Positions 24,901 through 35,611 of a stretch of DNA of 64,000 nucleotides are shown piece by piece; within the stretch, counting starts at the first letter, position 1; the number at the start of each line of letters is the position of its first letter. The translations under genes were made by a program, and so were the position numbers. The stretch comes from Lactuca virosa (lineage: Eukaryota; Streptophyta; Magnoliopsida; Asterales; Asteraceae), in contig CAKMRJ010000001.1 of assembly GCA_928212115.1 (NCBI GenBank), positions 370,705,016 through 370,769,015 on the forward strand. The letters run 5' to 3'. The notes beneath the pieces were generated by a model. It made no database searches. It was not told where the DNA came from and saw only the letters and a program-made list of their open reading frames with translations.

Positions 24901-25320
24901 TGAATGGTGGAGCGGTAACTTGGAAGAGTACCAAGCAAAAAACGGTAGTTAACTCTATTTTTAAATTTGAGTACATCACAACAAGCGAGACAGCAAAGGA
25001 AGCAACATGGCTGAAGAATTTTATCGGAGATCTCGGAGTTGTTCTATCAATCTAAGAACCGCTAGAAATTTTATACGTCAATGAAGGTGTGGTTGCTTTG
25101 ACTAAAGAATCAAAGGATCATGGAAGATTGAGGCACATTCTAAGAAAATACCATTACGTCCAACATAGAGTTGAAGATGGAGACCTCATGGTGAATCGAG
25201 TATCATCTGAGGGTAATCCCAGTTGATCCTTTTAACAAGGCATTGAGTAAGGCAAAGCACATCAAGCATGCTAGGAGCATAGGATTGAGGGATGATATTA
25301 GTTTTAGTAGTGAGTTGATA
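21945..25320 (+). pseudogene. Degraded Ty1/copia gag-pol (5'-truncated)
   Basis: Order of domains is gag zinc-knuckle remnant (GHWKRSYPK, about 22118-22146), pre-integrase and integrase core (FTDDYSRYGYIYL near 22890; GVAERRN near 23120), then reverse transcriptase (KARLVAKGFTQ near 23925; FSPIAK; YVDDILLIGN near 24325), then RNase H (SYCDSNF near 24830). Integrase before RT defines Ty1/copia. Many in-frame stops (for example after VVIVV at 23461 and FYDYEV at 24058) and frameshifts make it inactive. The 5' LTR, primer site and most of gag are missing, and a piece of gypsy LTR abuts the break. Confidence 0.88.
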
Positions 25321-26156
25321 GGTTGAAACAATACAACAAGCTAAATTGGTTTTGGTTTTAGTGATTAAATAAAATAGATTTATTTATAAGTATGTATACT
25401 ACCTTCTTCCATTATTTATTATGGTGTTTCGTTTTGCATGTTTACTTTCTAAGTATTAATTTATTCAAGATACCATAGTTAGTCATGATTTTAGGGAGTA
25501 AGTGATGATTTAAGACTGTCATGGATAATAGTAGATTGTACATAGTGACTGGACATGGCATGGGGATTTTTGTTACTAACATTAAGTGCTTAAATAGGTA
25601 TTTTAAGTATTGGTCAATCCCACTCTTAGAGATTACTTCATGGATTCAATCACGAGTAATTCTATGATGATAATACCTTCTATTCTTTAAATGGAGATAC
25701 ATAAGTTATAGTTTGCAAATCCGTTGTGTATGGGTATTACATAAACACATCTGTAGATTTATAAAACGTAGTTCCCTGTATGGCAAGATGAGTAAAAGTT
25801 ATAATTATGTAGTCAAAGTTTATTCGTTCATTTTTCCTTAAAGGAAAGCAATATCTTTGAGCCCCTCAGTGATTTAGTGTTGACATTCTAGTAAGTTGAT
25901 GTGTTCAATTTGTAGTCTAAGAAGGTCATTATAAATCGGAATTCTCGGGAAACAAAATCTTAGGCCATGAGATTGATTTATATCCATGTCTTGTCTCCAT
26001 ACGATATCTTGAGAACGAAGGAAGAGTTGGTCACTTATCTTAGGTCCATCGTTTGATATGATTCAGAGTTCAACAGTGGCTTTAGAAAACACACTTTTCT
26101 AGTTATTCATAGTCTATATTTGCAATTGTAGTTGACAACTTATCAAAGTGGGAGAC
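25321..26156 (+). other. Copia 3' untranslated interior with polypurine tract
   Basis: About 830 bp of AT-rich sequence without a gene lies between RNase H and the LTR. It ends in AAAGTGGGAGAC (26145-26156), a polypurine tract directly before a TG that starts the LTR. Confidence 0.65.
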
Positions 26157-26700
26157 TGTTGGCTTAAGGTGTCTAAGGTCTTAACTAAATTGGTATATTC
26201 TTATGAATAAAATCAATATCCTTTTTGGTTTATCCTCATATCCAAAAATAGTTAGGAAAAATATTAGAAGAAAGAGTAAATAATTTATTAATTTATTATA
26301 TGATCGATAAATTAATTAGAAATAATTTAGAAATAATTTATAATTTTAATTGGAAATTAATTTTTGGGTTACTTGGATTAATTAGAGGTACAAGGTTTAA
26401 GCTGCAATTGCTTGAAAGTTGAGCAAATGAAGGATTCTAGAATCCTCCTTGCTTGGACGGTTTCGGGAGCCCCTCCAAGAGGTCCTGGAAGTTTCCAAGT
26501 GCAGATAAGGAAACTGATTTGCATAAGGACCAGAACATATTATAAAAGGGTGGTGCATACAATTGTAATACTAAAGGTACGTAACCCTACTTGAGATTTT
26601 CGATTTTACCTAGGGTTTATGATACTTTCAATAATATGTTGTTATAATGTGGAAATACATAGATCCATAAGTTGTATGTGCCCATATTTAGATTATATTT
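26157..26700 (+). mobile_element. Copia 3' LTR (right end uncertain)
   Basis: It begins TGTTGGCTTAAGGTG after the polypurine tract and contains a TATA-like TTATAAAAGGG near 26540. The ATAATGTGGAAATACATAGAT near 26645 resembles the copia LTR tail at about 63870-63890. The right end is set where sequence starts to resemble a gypsy LTR and is approximate. Confidence 0.5.
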
Positions 26701-28018
26701 TAATCCTGTTTTGGAAATATGTTTAATGTAACCTATAAAAGCCATCACATTTCTCACCATTTTGTGCCATTTTTGGGTTGTTGCACCCTTTGAGGAAAGG
26801 ATAAGAGCTTTGGGTAGCAAGGAAGCACCAAGCAAGCTCATTACAACCTTTTGTACACTCTTTGGACCATTATAAGTCTCCTTAAACCAAATATCGGTGG
26901 TTCTTTCCTTTTAAGACTTAGAGTTTTGTGTTAGTTGGTCTATTTGATGAGTTTTGAATGAGATTTGGAATAAATTTTGCAACTTTATGACTCTCAGAAG
27001 TCCCAAGAGTAGTGTGTTTTAGATCTGGACTCTAAAGTTGCTTTGATGTTATGTATGGTGTTTTGACCCTATTTCTCACCAGTTTGACCTAATTTGGTGT
27101 GTGACATGTATTGGACATGCATGTCCCTAACGCTAGGATTTTATGGAGAATTAAGGTAACATGAATCCTTCTAGAAAGTATTAGTGGCGGACTTAATGGA
27201 TTAAGAGCTTAATACGAGTTTGGATCTGCAAGCGTGAGCACGGTGCGGTGGGCAGATCCATCTCCTTTTCTGTCTCGAGTCTGACCCCAACATGGCCAGG
27301 GTCTTGCCATGGCATAGTAGCCTGCACATTTGACTTTGACCTTTGACTTTTGACCAGGTTCACTTTTGGTCAACTCGATAGTTTTAGATGGTAGACTTAG
27401 GTTGACCATTTGATTAATGATAGGTGGTGTGTATAACCAGTCTATATATTTTACGAGTTGTGGTGTTAGTTTACGGAGATTGACAAGTGAATCCTCTCAC
27501 TATACCATGTTGTATACTAGATTGTCTTTGTGATTCTTGAATGAAAGACTATGTTTGGCACATAACACTAGTATGAAAGATGATATTTCGCCCATGACAC
27601 TGGCATGAAAGACTATGTTTGGCACATATCAGGAACGACCATGTTTGGCCCATGGCAGGAAGTGAGTGTAATACTATGATTCAGCCCATGACATTCACAT
27701 GGGTTGAAACATATCCATTGGTTGAAATAGGTCGTATTGTTATATATGTGGATATGTATAATATGTGGTATTTGGGCAAATAACTAAGCTTTGTGCTTAC
27801 GGTTTTAAGTTTAAATGTTTCAGGTACTTCTTGTAGCAAAGGGAGGAGTTAGGCTTGATTGCATCACATTCACTGGTGATTCGCGCACTATATGTTTTAT
27901 GTTTTACTCTAATGTTTTAAGACTACATTTTATACTCTGGTTATCCTTGATGGAGTGGAATTAATGGTTTTATTTTATTTTAAATGAAAATTTTACTATG
28001 AGTTTTTGGGACATTAGA
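26700..28018 (+). mobile_element. Element I: 5'-truncated 5' LTR
   Basis: It resembles the LTRs at 20767 and 33651 (CAACTTTATGACTCTCAGAAG; TTTGACCTTTGACTTTTGACC). It contains a short tandem of GACTATGTTTGGCACAT units near 27547-27670. It ends at 28018 just before a primer site. The left end is lost against the copia LTR. Confidence 0.65.
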
Positions 28019-28021
28019 AGT

Positions 28022-28033
28022 TGGTATTAGAGC
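28022..28033 (+). other. Primer binding site of element I
   Basis: TGGTATTAGAGC follows the LTR end, one base off the initiator-Met tRNA consensus. Confidence 0.8.
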
Positions 28034-28781
28034 ATTAGTTTGAGGGATTCGGGCGTATTCTATAGCATGTCTGAACTCAAACCGAGTGTTAATAAAATCT
28101 TTTACATGAAAATGTTTTCTAAGAAGGGTTTTATAAAGAAAAGGGTATGATGCATTCAGCCGAGGCTCAAGTAAGTATTCCTAAAACACATTTACATGAG
28201 TGTTAAGTTGAGAATGCTATAATATGAATTACATGCTAGAACTTAGGCTAGGGGTCTGCTCAGGTTGCATGCTAGAGTGCTTTCTTAGGAGAGATGCCTT
28301 CTTATGCATATTATGTGGATATGTGCTTTTATGGTTTATACTAATAACTGAAAATTGTTTGATGAATGCACTAGGGTGGTACATAATTAAGACTAGATAT
28401 CCTTAGAATGCTTGGTTCAACCTTATTGTTTGTTCTTATTTGATGAAGGCCTTAAGGTAGACACATCTATTCGAACATCTATTTTAGCGGAGACTTTTCG
28501 ACACATATGGGAAGTAGAACCCTAGGAATGCCTAGGAAGTGTATTAGAGTGTGCAAAGCACTGTTATGTGGGAGAGCCCGTGTGTGGCCATAAGGAAGCG
28601 ACTTGGGAGTTTTAGGATAATTCTTGAGGAAAGTATGGATAAGTGTAGAAGGTAGTATGGGATCTCACTACTGGTAGCATAGGATCCATACTCGAATCAG
28701 GGAAAGTCATAGAAATTATAAGGAACTGTTAGCGTGTGACACTTTGAGTATGTTTTAACCCTTCTGTTGCATTTTTTCAGA
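28034..28781 (+). other. Leader of element I, with block shared with C and J
   Basis: This is untranslated sequence of about 750 bp. The stretch 28621-28701 (ATTCTTGAGGAAAGTATGGA, GCATAGGATCCATACTCGAA) is closely matched at 63419-63500 in J and in reverse at 17933-18012 in C. It is the only clear similarity between this coding element and those non-coding ones outside their LTRs. Confidence 0.65.
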
Positions 28782-29844
28782 ATGGTGATGACTCGTCGGG
28801 GAGGTGGTTCTGGTTTTGGTTCAGGCTCAAGTGTTGGATCGAGTGATGCTGAATTATGCGAGTTGATTGTGGCATAGGTTTTGAGAGTCATTCTGGAAGA
28901 CATGCCTGAAATGTTTGGTACGACCAAGGAGAGATTGATTGAGATGATGGATGAGTGTGTGTGAACCCTTCAGATAGAGCTAACAATTAGTCAGTTCAGG
29001 AAATCCACTCTCACTTTTCGTGACATTCATGCTTGTGGGGCTCCTGTGTTTTTCGGGAAGAAGGAGCCCATTGTCACTATGCGGTGGATTGCCGACATCG
29101 AGAACACTTTCTTGACTAGATTATGCCCGAATAGGGAAAAGGATAGGTTTGCATCATGTCTTCTTAGTGATAGGGTTAGAGACTGATAGTGTGAGGTTGT
29201 TCGGGATCTCGGGGGAGAGGCCATCAAGAGGATGACCTGAGAGTATTTCATCACTAGGCTCAGAATAGAACTTCTACTTGCTATTGAGGTGCAATAACTG
29301 GCTAGGGAGTTCCAGGATCTCCATCAGACGACAAAGACTATGGCGGACATCACCGCTAAGTTCAGAAGATGAGGTATTATGACGTGTTGAGGGAGGACAT
29401 GATGGAGTTTGTCAGTGTATCGAGATGTCGAGCACTAAAGTAAATAATTAAGAGAGCCCGAGAGCAGGAGATTGAGTTGGAGCTTCATAAGAAATGGAAG
29501 GCACCACAGGTTTAGAAGACGATTGCTTCATCAAAGAAGTTCAAGGTTTCTAATACACGTTATGAGGGCCAACAGGGTCATAGCCGATGTGGGAAGTGCG
29601 AAAAGTTGCATGACGGGGTTTGTCGTGCAAGAGGATCAGGCTGTTACAAGTGTGGCAAGACTAGACACATTAGTAGGGATTGTACACAGGAACCAGGTTT
29701 GATATGTTTTCACTATAATGATATTGGCCACAAGTATGAGCAATACTTAGAGAAGTCAGGGAAGGGCAGAGGCCCATGTGGTGAGGAGTCGAGCATTCCA
29801 GTTGACGGGTGAGGTGGCCATATCAACATCAGATGTTGTTACCG
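28782..29844 (+). pseudogene. gag: Gag of element I, broken
   Basis: The start ATG is at 28782 and the first residues are Gly/Ser-rich. The body resembles the D gag (AREFQDLHQTTKTMADITAKF against VREFHDLQQTTETVAEITAKF). A zinc knuckle CYKCGKTRHISRDC lies near 29640-29682, followed by a degenerate second one. Stops at several places (for example near 28876 and 28961) and a small frame loss near 29370 inactivate it. The coding part ends SDVVTG at a GT-AG insert. Confidence 0.75.
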
Positions 29845-29912
29845 GTATATATTCTCCATTTTATATTTTATTGCTTACATTTTTTCTTCTTATCCTTGTG
29901 TTATGTGATTAG
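29845..29912 (+). other. Candidate intron at the gag-protease junction of element I
   Basis: A 68 bp, T-rich segment begins GTATATATTC and ends TGATTAG. Removing it joins the codons to read VVTG-MFLDD, matching the continuous VTGTFLLDN of element F. The length is not a multiple of three, so unspliced RNA would be out of frame. An insert at the same codon and phase exists in D (55371-55436). Confidence 0.6.
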
Positions 29913-31029
29913 GGATGTTCCTAGACGATATGGTCTAGTCAATCATTTGTATCTCTTGCATTTAGCAAGAAGTTCGATGTTGATTTAGGGGACTTAGATC
30001 TTGATTTGGTAGTAGATATTGTCGACGATCGTAACATGAATGCTTCGAAGGTTTATCATGGTTGTGTGTTGGAGATGTTCCGAGAGAGGTTTTAGATCGA
30101 TCTCATTCCCATTCCTTTGGGAGAGATGGAGGTGTTTGTGGGTAAGGATTTGCTCAGTTGGTTTGGAGCTATGATTGATTGCAAACGTCAGCTAGTGCGA
30201 GTCTATACCTCAAGTGGGTAGGAAATTTCTATTCACGGAGAGGGCGCACGGAGCAGCGCAACAATTTATTCAGCTATGAGATCTAGGAGATACTTGCAGA
30301 ATGGGTGTACTGGGTTTTTGGCTTATAGTCGAGAAGAAGAATTCCATTGCTGACGTGCCTATTGTCCAAGATTTCCCATATGCGTTTCTCGAGGATTTTC
30401 GGGTGTGTCTCCTGAGAGGCAGGTGGAGTTCAAGATTGATCTAGTCCTGGGTGCGGCTCCGATAGCCAAGGCACCTTATCGTCTTGCACCTCTTGAGATG
30501 CAAGATTTGTCCATGCAGCTTTAGGAGTTTTTGGACAAAGAGTTTATCACACCGAGTAGTTCGCGTTAGGGAGCATCGATTTTGTTTGTGAAGAAGAACG
30601 ACAGATCACACTGGATGTGTGTCGACTACAAGGTGTTGAATAAGCTGACGGTACCGACAACGTTCATGGATCTCATGAACTGGGTGTGTAGGCCGATGTT
30701 GGATTGATATGTGATTGTGTATATTGACGATAACTTAGTCTATTATAAGACCAAGGAGAAGCACGAGGAGCATTTATGGGAGGTTCTTGAGACTCTGAGG
30801 AGGGAGATGCCTTATTCCAAGTTCTCTAAATATGAGTTTTGGTTGAGCGGGGTGCAATTCTTTTGTCACCTTGTCAACCAAAATAGTATCTTGGTCGACC
30901 CGGCTAAGATTGAGGCCTTGATGCAGTTGGAGGTTCTGAGGTCTCTATCTGAGATTTAGAGTTTTCTTGGGGTAGCAGGATATTATCGAAGACTCATCCA
31001 AGATTTCTCCAAGATTGTAGTTCCCTTGA
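29913..31029 (+). pseudogene. pol: Protease and RT (part) of element I
   Basis: Protease remnants (FVSLAFSKKF-like; VFVGKDLLSWFGAMIDC) lead into the RT start (PYRLAPLEMQDLSMQL; ASILFVKKNDRSHWMCVDY). RT then lacks a block: LNKLTV at about 30650 is joined directly to TFMDLMN, removing the segment that carries the first catalytic Asp region. The later YIDDNLVYY box (about 30720) is kept, a changed form of the usual F/YxDD motif. Several stops are present. The frame is interrupted at 31030 by a solo LTR and resumes at 33243. Confidence 0.8.
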
Positions 31030-31550
31030 TGTGACATCCCCTTTTTCACGGCCAGAAAAGACCGATTTGTTTATGCTTTGTTTTATAAATCAGAGTGATC
31101 GTTTAAAGAAAACTGTTGCGGAATTTGTTCCCAAAACAAAATATGATAAGAATTTATCAAAGCATTTCTTTAAAGAAATGTATTTTCATTAAATAACAAA
31201 ATCTCGGGATGTTATGTTCCGATACAGACCAAAAGCATAAACAATATAAAATAGACCTTACAAGAGTTATTTATAACTACTGATCTATAATCCAAAATCT
31301 CTCGTCAAGTCCACCAACTATTAATCTTGTGCCATTACCTGTAATGCAAAGAAAACTGAGTGGGTCAGGCTTGAGAGCCTGGTGAGCATATAGGGTTTTC
31401 AACCCACAATAATATAATTATTATATTTAATCATCAAACAATCAACCCAATTACCCATCCCCATTATCTTCTTTATTTCTTAAGGTTTTACCCTAATAAT
31501 CAACTATCCTTCATTCATTCATTCCTAAGGATTTACCTAAGGAATTGGCA

Positions 31551-31975
31551 CGAAGTCCATTGCTGCCAAAGTTTATCTATCAGGTACTAAGTCCATAGTT
31601 ACTAACATTTATCTCTCAGGTACTAAATCCATAGCTATCAGGCGCCAACTCCATAGTCACCAAGGTTCACTTAACAGTAGGCGCTAACTCCATAGTCACC
31701 AAGGTTTATACAATAGGTGCTAACTCCATAGTCACCAAGGTTTACTTAACAGTAGGCGCTAACTCCATAGTCACCAAGGTTTATACAATAGGTGCTAACT
31801 CCATAGTCACCAAGGTTTACTTAACAGTAGGCGCTAACTCCATAGTCACCAAGGTTTATACAATAGGCGCTAACTCCATAGTCACCAGGGTTTATCTAAT
31901 AGGCGCTAACTCCATAGTCACTAGGGTTTATCTAATAGGCGCTAACTCCATAGTCACTAGGGTTTATCTAATACC
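31551..31975 (-). repeat. Tandem repeat of about 36 bp in the family E solo LTR
   Basis: About ten units of AGGCGCTAACTCCATAGTCA followed by CCAAGGTTTATACAAT (plus-strand reading) run in tandem, the central ones nearly identical. It lies in the transcribed part of the LTR. Confidence 0.9.
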
Positions 31976-32559
31976 ATCTCTCATCACACACCAACTATTC
32001 CATCTACCCATGTTCTACCCAACATATTTGTAGATATAAAATACATATACAGTTTAACTTATTTAAAAACTATATAAAACATCCATTCCACACTCATCTC
32101 AAATAAACAACAATATATAAACACATAGCACGTATTTCATAGAAAATACTTCATATTTATGTGTTAGAAGAAAGTAACTACAAACTCACACATATAAACA
32201 ACAATATACTTAATACATTCAAACAATACTTGTATTATTATCGTGTTTATGAAAGGGACTATACACTCACTTGATTAGACGATGCTCGGACAGCACTACG
32301 GCTCTAAGAGTAGTATTCTTCGGTGAAACCGGGATATCTTCACACACCGGGTTTCTCGCGGACAGAGCTTCGGCTCGGAAACTCTATTCTTCTCGGGATC
32401 TTCAGGATTCGGGACTCGCTTCGGGTCTCGGGATGATGTTGGGGATTTTGGGGTATTTCTTTGCACGTAAATCGATGCAATACGGGTGAGAGATGAGAGA
32501 ATGAGCAACCAAACTCGGCTGGCCCTTGATTTCTATTTATAGGGAAAATTTCTCATTTT

Positions 32560-32690
32560 CCACGTCGTGGGCACTTCTTCCACGTCGTGGGCTTGATCGT
32601 CATTGCATGCGTCATCGTCCACTTGCTCTGTCAGGCTCCAGAAGGCGTCAGAAAACATGCCACGTCGTGGGAACTGTTTCCACGTCGTGG
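32560..32690 (-). promoter_or_regulatory. Four CCACGTCGTGG palindromes upstream of TATA
   Basis: Copies lie at 32560-32570, 32580-32590, 32660-32670 and 32680-32690, as two pairs with 20 bp spacing inside each pair. On the minus strand they lie just upstream of TATAAATAG (complement of 32533-32541). Their position suggests promoter or enhancer elements (inference). Confidence 0.6.
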
Positions 32691-33242
32691 TCACTGGCAC
32701 AGCTTTGGGGTTCGCGCCCCGAACTTCAGAAATTCATAACTTTCGCATACGAACTCCGTTTTCGACGTTCTTTATATCGACGCGTAGGTAAGAACAAGAT
32801 CTACAACTTTCATTTAGAGTCCGTCGGCTAATTTTGACTTTATTTTTATTATATTATTTTTATAATATTTTTAGTAGGCCGGGACAGGAAAACTTCGTTA
32901 TAAACTCATAACTCCTTCGTCTGACGTCCGTTTTCGTCTGTCTTTCCGTTGTTGCACTACTATCGATGAGATCTTCAATTCTTATTTAGATTGTTTCGGC
33001 TAAATATCGCTCGATCTCATATTCGAACTTCGGGCTGTACACTGCTAAGCCGAAACTTCGAAACATCATAACTTCTTCGTTATAACTCGGATTTCGGCGT
33101 TCTTTATATGTACGGAATCCTTGTAACATATACTATAACTTAGTTAAGATTAATCCTTCTAAATAATCTTCCATCAAAAAGTCATTTTTGATGCTTATCG
33201 TCTCTAAATTGACTAGCCCTGATTTACGGGCGTTACACTTGA

Positions 33243-33645
33243 CTCGACTGACGAAGAAGAACATCACTTTTTGGTGAGGGCCTGAGCAGCATGCATCATT
33301 TGAGGTTCTGAGACAAAATTTTATGCCAAACACTGATGTTAATCCTTCCTGAGGTTGTGGATAACTTTGTGGTTTACTGTGATGCATCGATTTTAGGTTT
33401 GGGTGTTGTTCTTATCCAGAGACGTCATATGGTTGCGTACACTTCAAGGCAGTTGAAGCCTTACGAGGCAAATTATCCTACTCAAGAATTAGAGCAGGGG
33501 GAGTGGTGTTTGCCCTCAAGATTTAGCAACACTATTTGTATGGGATTTGGTGTACCATCTATACAAGTCACAAGAGCTTGAGGTACTTGATAGATAAGCA
33601 AAGTCTGAATATGAGACATCGTAGGTGGCTTGATGTGGTGAAAGA
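33243..33645 (+). pseudogene. pol: RNase H domain of element I (continued)
   Basis: The segment continues the pol frame after the solo LTR (TRLTKKN). It contains the RNase H start VVYCDASILGLGVVLIQR (about 33370-33425) and MRHRRWLDVVKDY just before the next insertion. Stops and a frameshift near 33345 are present. It ends at the TTACG target duplication. Confidence 0.8.
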
Positions 33646-33650
33646 TTACG

Positions 33651-35288
33651 TGTAACACCTGAATCAGGTATGAATTTTACACTTTATGATAGGTTGGTTT
33701 TTTATGGTTTTTCCACCGAGACGCGATGATTGGCTTACCACGACATGGTAATGTCATGTCACCATGGTGTGACACTTATTAAGACCACGACATTGCACTG
33801 CAATGAGCTCAAAACCCTAAGTCTCGACTGATAAGCCTTATTTAAAGGATGTTGCAGCTAGAGTTTTCCCCAACCCCAACCCCCATATCTTGTAGAGGAT
33901 TCCCCCTCAAAACCCTAAACCCTCTTTATAGATATAAGCCTCTTTGGTGCATTTTTGTGCTCTTGAAGGAAATGAAAGTGATTTTGTGAGTCTTAGAGCA
34001 GCCAAGCAAGCCAATTCCAAAACCTAGAGCTTCTCCTGGACTTTTGTAAGCACTTAAGTCCTTACTTTTATGTTTCATTCTTTGTTGAATCAAGAAAATG
34101 AACAAGTTTCCTAGTCTTGAGTAGTATAAAGAGACTAGAAATGATAAAGCTTGCAACTTTATCACTCCCTTAGGTCCCAAGAGCATCATATGTTCCAGAT
34201 CTATACTTGCACACTTTTTTGATGCCATACATAGGGTCTTAACCCAAATTTTCACCATTTTGACCTAGGTTTGGTGAAGGACATGAATTGGACATGCATA
34301 TCCATAAAATACACTTTTTATGGTCCATTGGAGTGCAAATAAGCTTTTTGGAAAAATTAGGCAATGTCTTAACGGATTAAGAACTGGATAAGATGCTGAA
34401 TTTGACAGGCATCCTACGATGCAGTCAATAGGTGACTATAGTATGGTGAGCTGGTTCATCGCGATGGTCATGGTATGAGCCAGACCAAGTTTGGCTACTA
34501 TCAATTTTTGATAAAAGAGCATTTTTGACCACCTAGTTATGGGAAAAAGGGTATTTTACCCTACGAAAAGAATTTATGGTAGGAAAACGTTCTAGATAAG
34601 TTAACTAGATTTCATGACTTAATAATTGAATTAGGGTTAATTATATGTGTAGTGGTTTAAGACAGTATAAGTACCACTTAGCTCCCTATAAGGATTTTCC
34701 GTATCATTCTTTGAGGTGAGTTCTCATGAACTTACTTACTATGTAATTTATATTTCGTGTTCCATACAGACTAGAAATAGACCTCTTGGAGGGAATCTAG
34801 TGGATTCAAGATCATTACAGATCCCTTGGAAGGAAGTGATCATTACCAGGTCACAAGAGATAGCCCGCCTAGAGGGAATCTAGTGATTGTGGTCAATTAT
34901 GTTAGCATGATAATTAGGTTCTTGTTTCAGCTATTATGTCTACATTTTAGTTATCTGTTATGTGTAAGATTCATATTTGATAGTAGATAAGTGTTGTGAT
35001 TACTCACTAAGTCATATGCTTATAGTTTCTACTTTATGTTTAGTTATAGGTCCTTCAGGTGTGAAGGGCATGGAACTAGATTGATTTGGGGGGTGTGGAC
35101 ATTCTCAGGGGCGTCACCTATCTATGTTATTTATTTTATCTGAGGGAATTTTAAAACTACAACTCATCTTCCAAATTTTGATGATGTTTATGATACATTG
35201 GTTTTGTTTTGACATGGTTTGAAACTCCTATTTTTGAAATGATATGTTTGACTTAAAAAAATTATAAGTATATTTTTGGGATGTTACA
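33651..35288 (+). mobile_element. Solo LTR, family K (1638 bp), inserted in RNase H of I
   Basis: It starts TGTAACACCTG and ends GGGATGTTACA, flanked by the direct repeat TTACG (33646-33650 and 35289-35293). The pol frame is cut between KDY and DYEILYHPGKAN, so the insertion is clean. CpG/CATGG-type boxes lie near 33720-33800 and 34420-34480 around a TATTTAAAGG box (about 33838). Confidence 0.93.
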
Positions 35289-35611
35289 TTACGATTACGA
35301 GATTTTGTATCATCCGGGAAAGGCCAATGCGGTGGCTGATGCTTTGAGTCAGAAGGCGACTAATGCTCCTATCAGAGACTTGTGTTTGAGGATGACTATG
35401 GTTACTCCATTGTTGGAGCTGATCCGAGAGGCACAGATTAAGGAGATAAAGGAAGAGCATCAGAAGAGTGAAAGGATTGTTGGTCAAGTTTCTTCTTTTG
35501 ATTATGATATCCATGGGTTATTGACATTTTATGGCAGGATTTGGGTTCCTTATTCAGGTGGGGACCGGTAGACTTTGAAAGAGGAGGTGTTGGACATATA
35601 TGCTCACAAAT
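35289..35611 (+). pseudogene. pol: RNase H end and integrase start of element I
   Basis: The frame reads DYEILYHPGKANAVADALS, the conserved end of gypsy RNase H, followed by the linker to integrase (GRIWVPYSGGDR, then stop). It is cut at about 35611 within a His-Lys pair of the integrase zinc-binding region. Confidence 0.8.

Larger units (their letters stand above)
31030..33237 (-). mobile_element. Solo LTR, family E (2208 bp), inserted in pol of I
   Basis: It is bounded by TGTGACATCCC on the left and CGGGCGTTACA on the right, and flanked on both sides by the direct repeat CTTGA (31025-31029 and 33238-33242). There is no interior, so it arose by LTR-LTR recombination after insertion. On minus it reads TGTAACGCCCGTAAATC at the start. 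It has a TATA box (TATAAATAG, complement of 32533-32541) preceded by four CCACGTCGTGG boxes. The backbone matches the LTR at 52098-54619. Confidence 0.93.
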
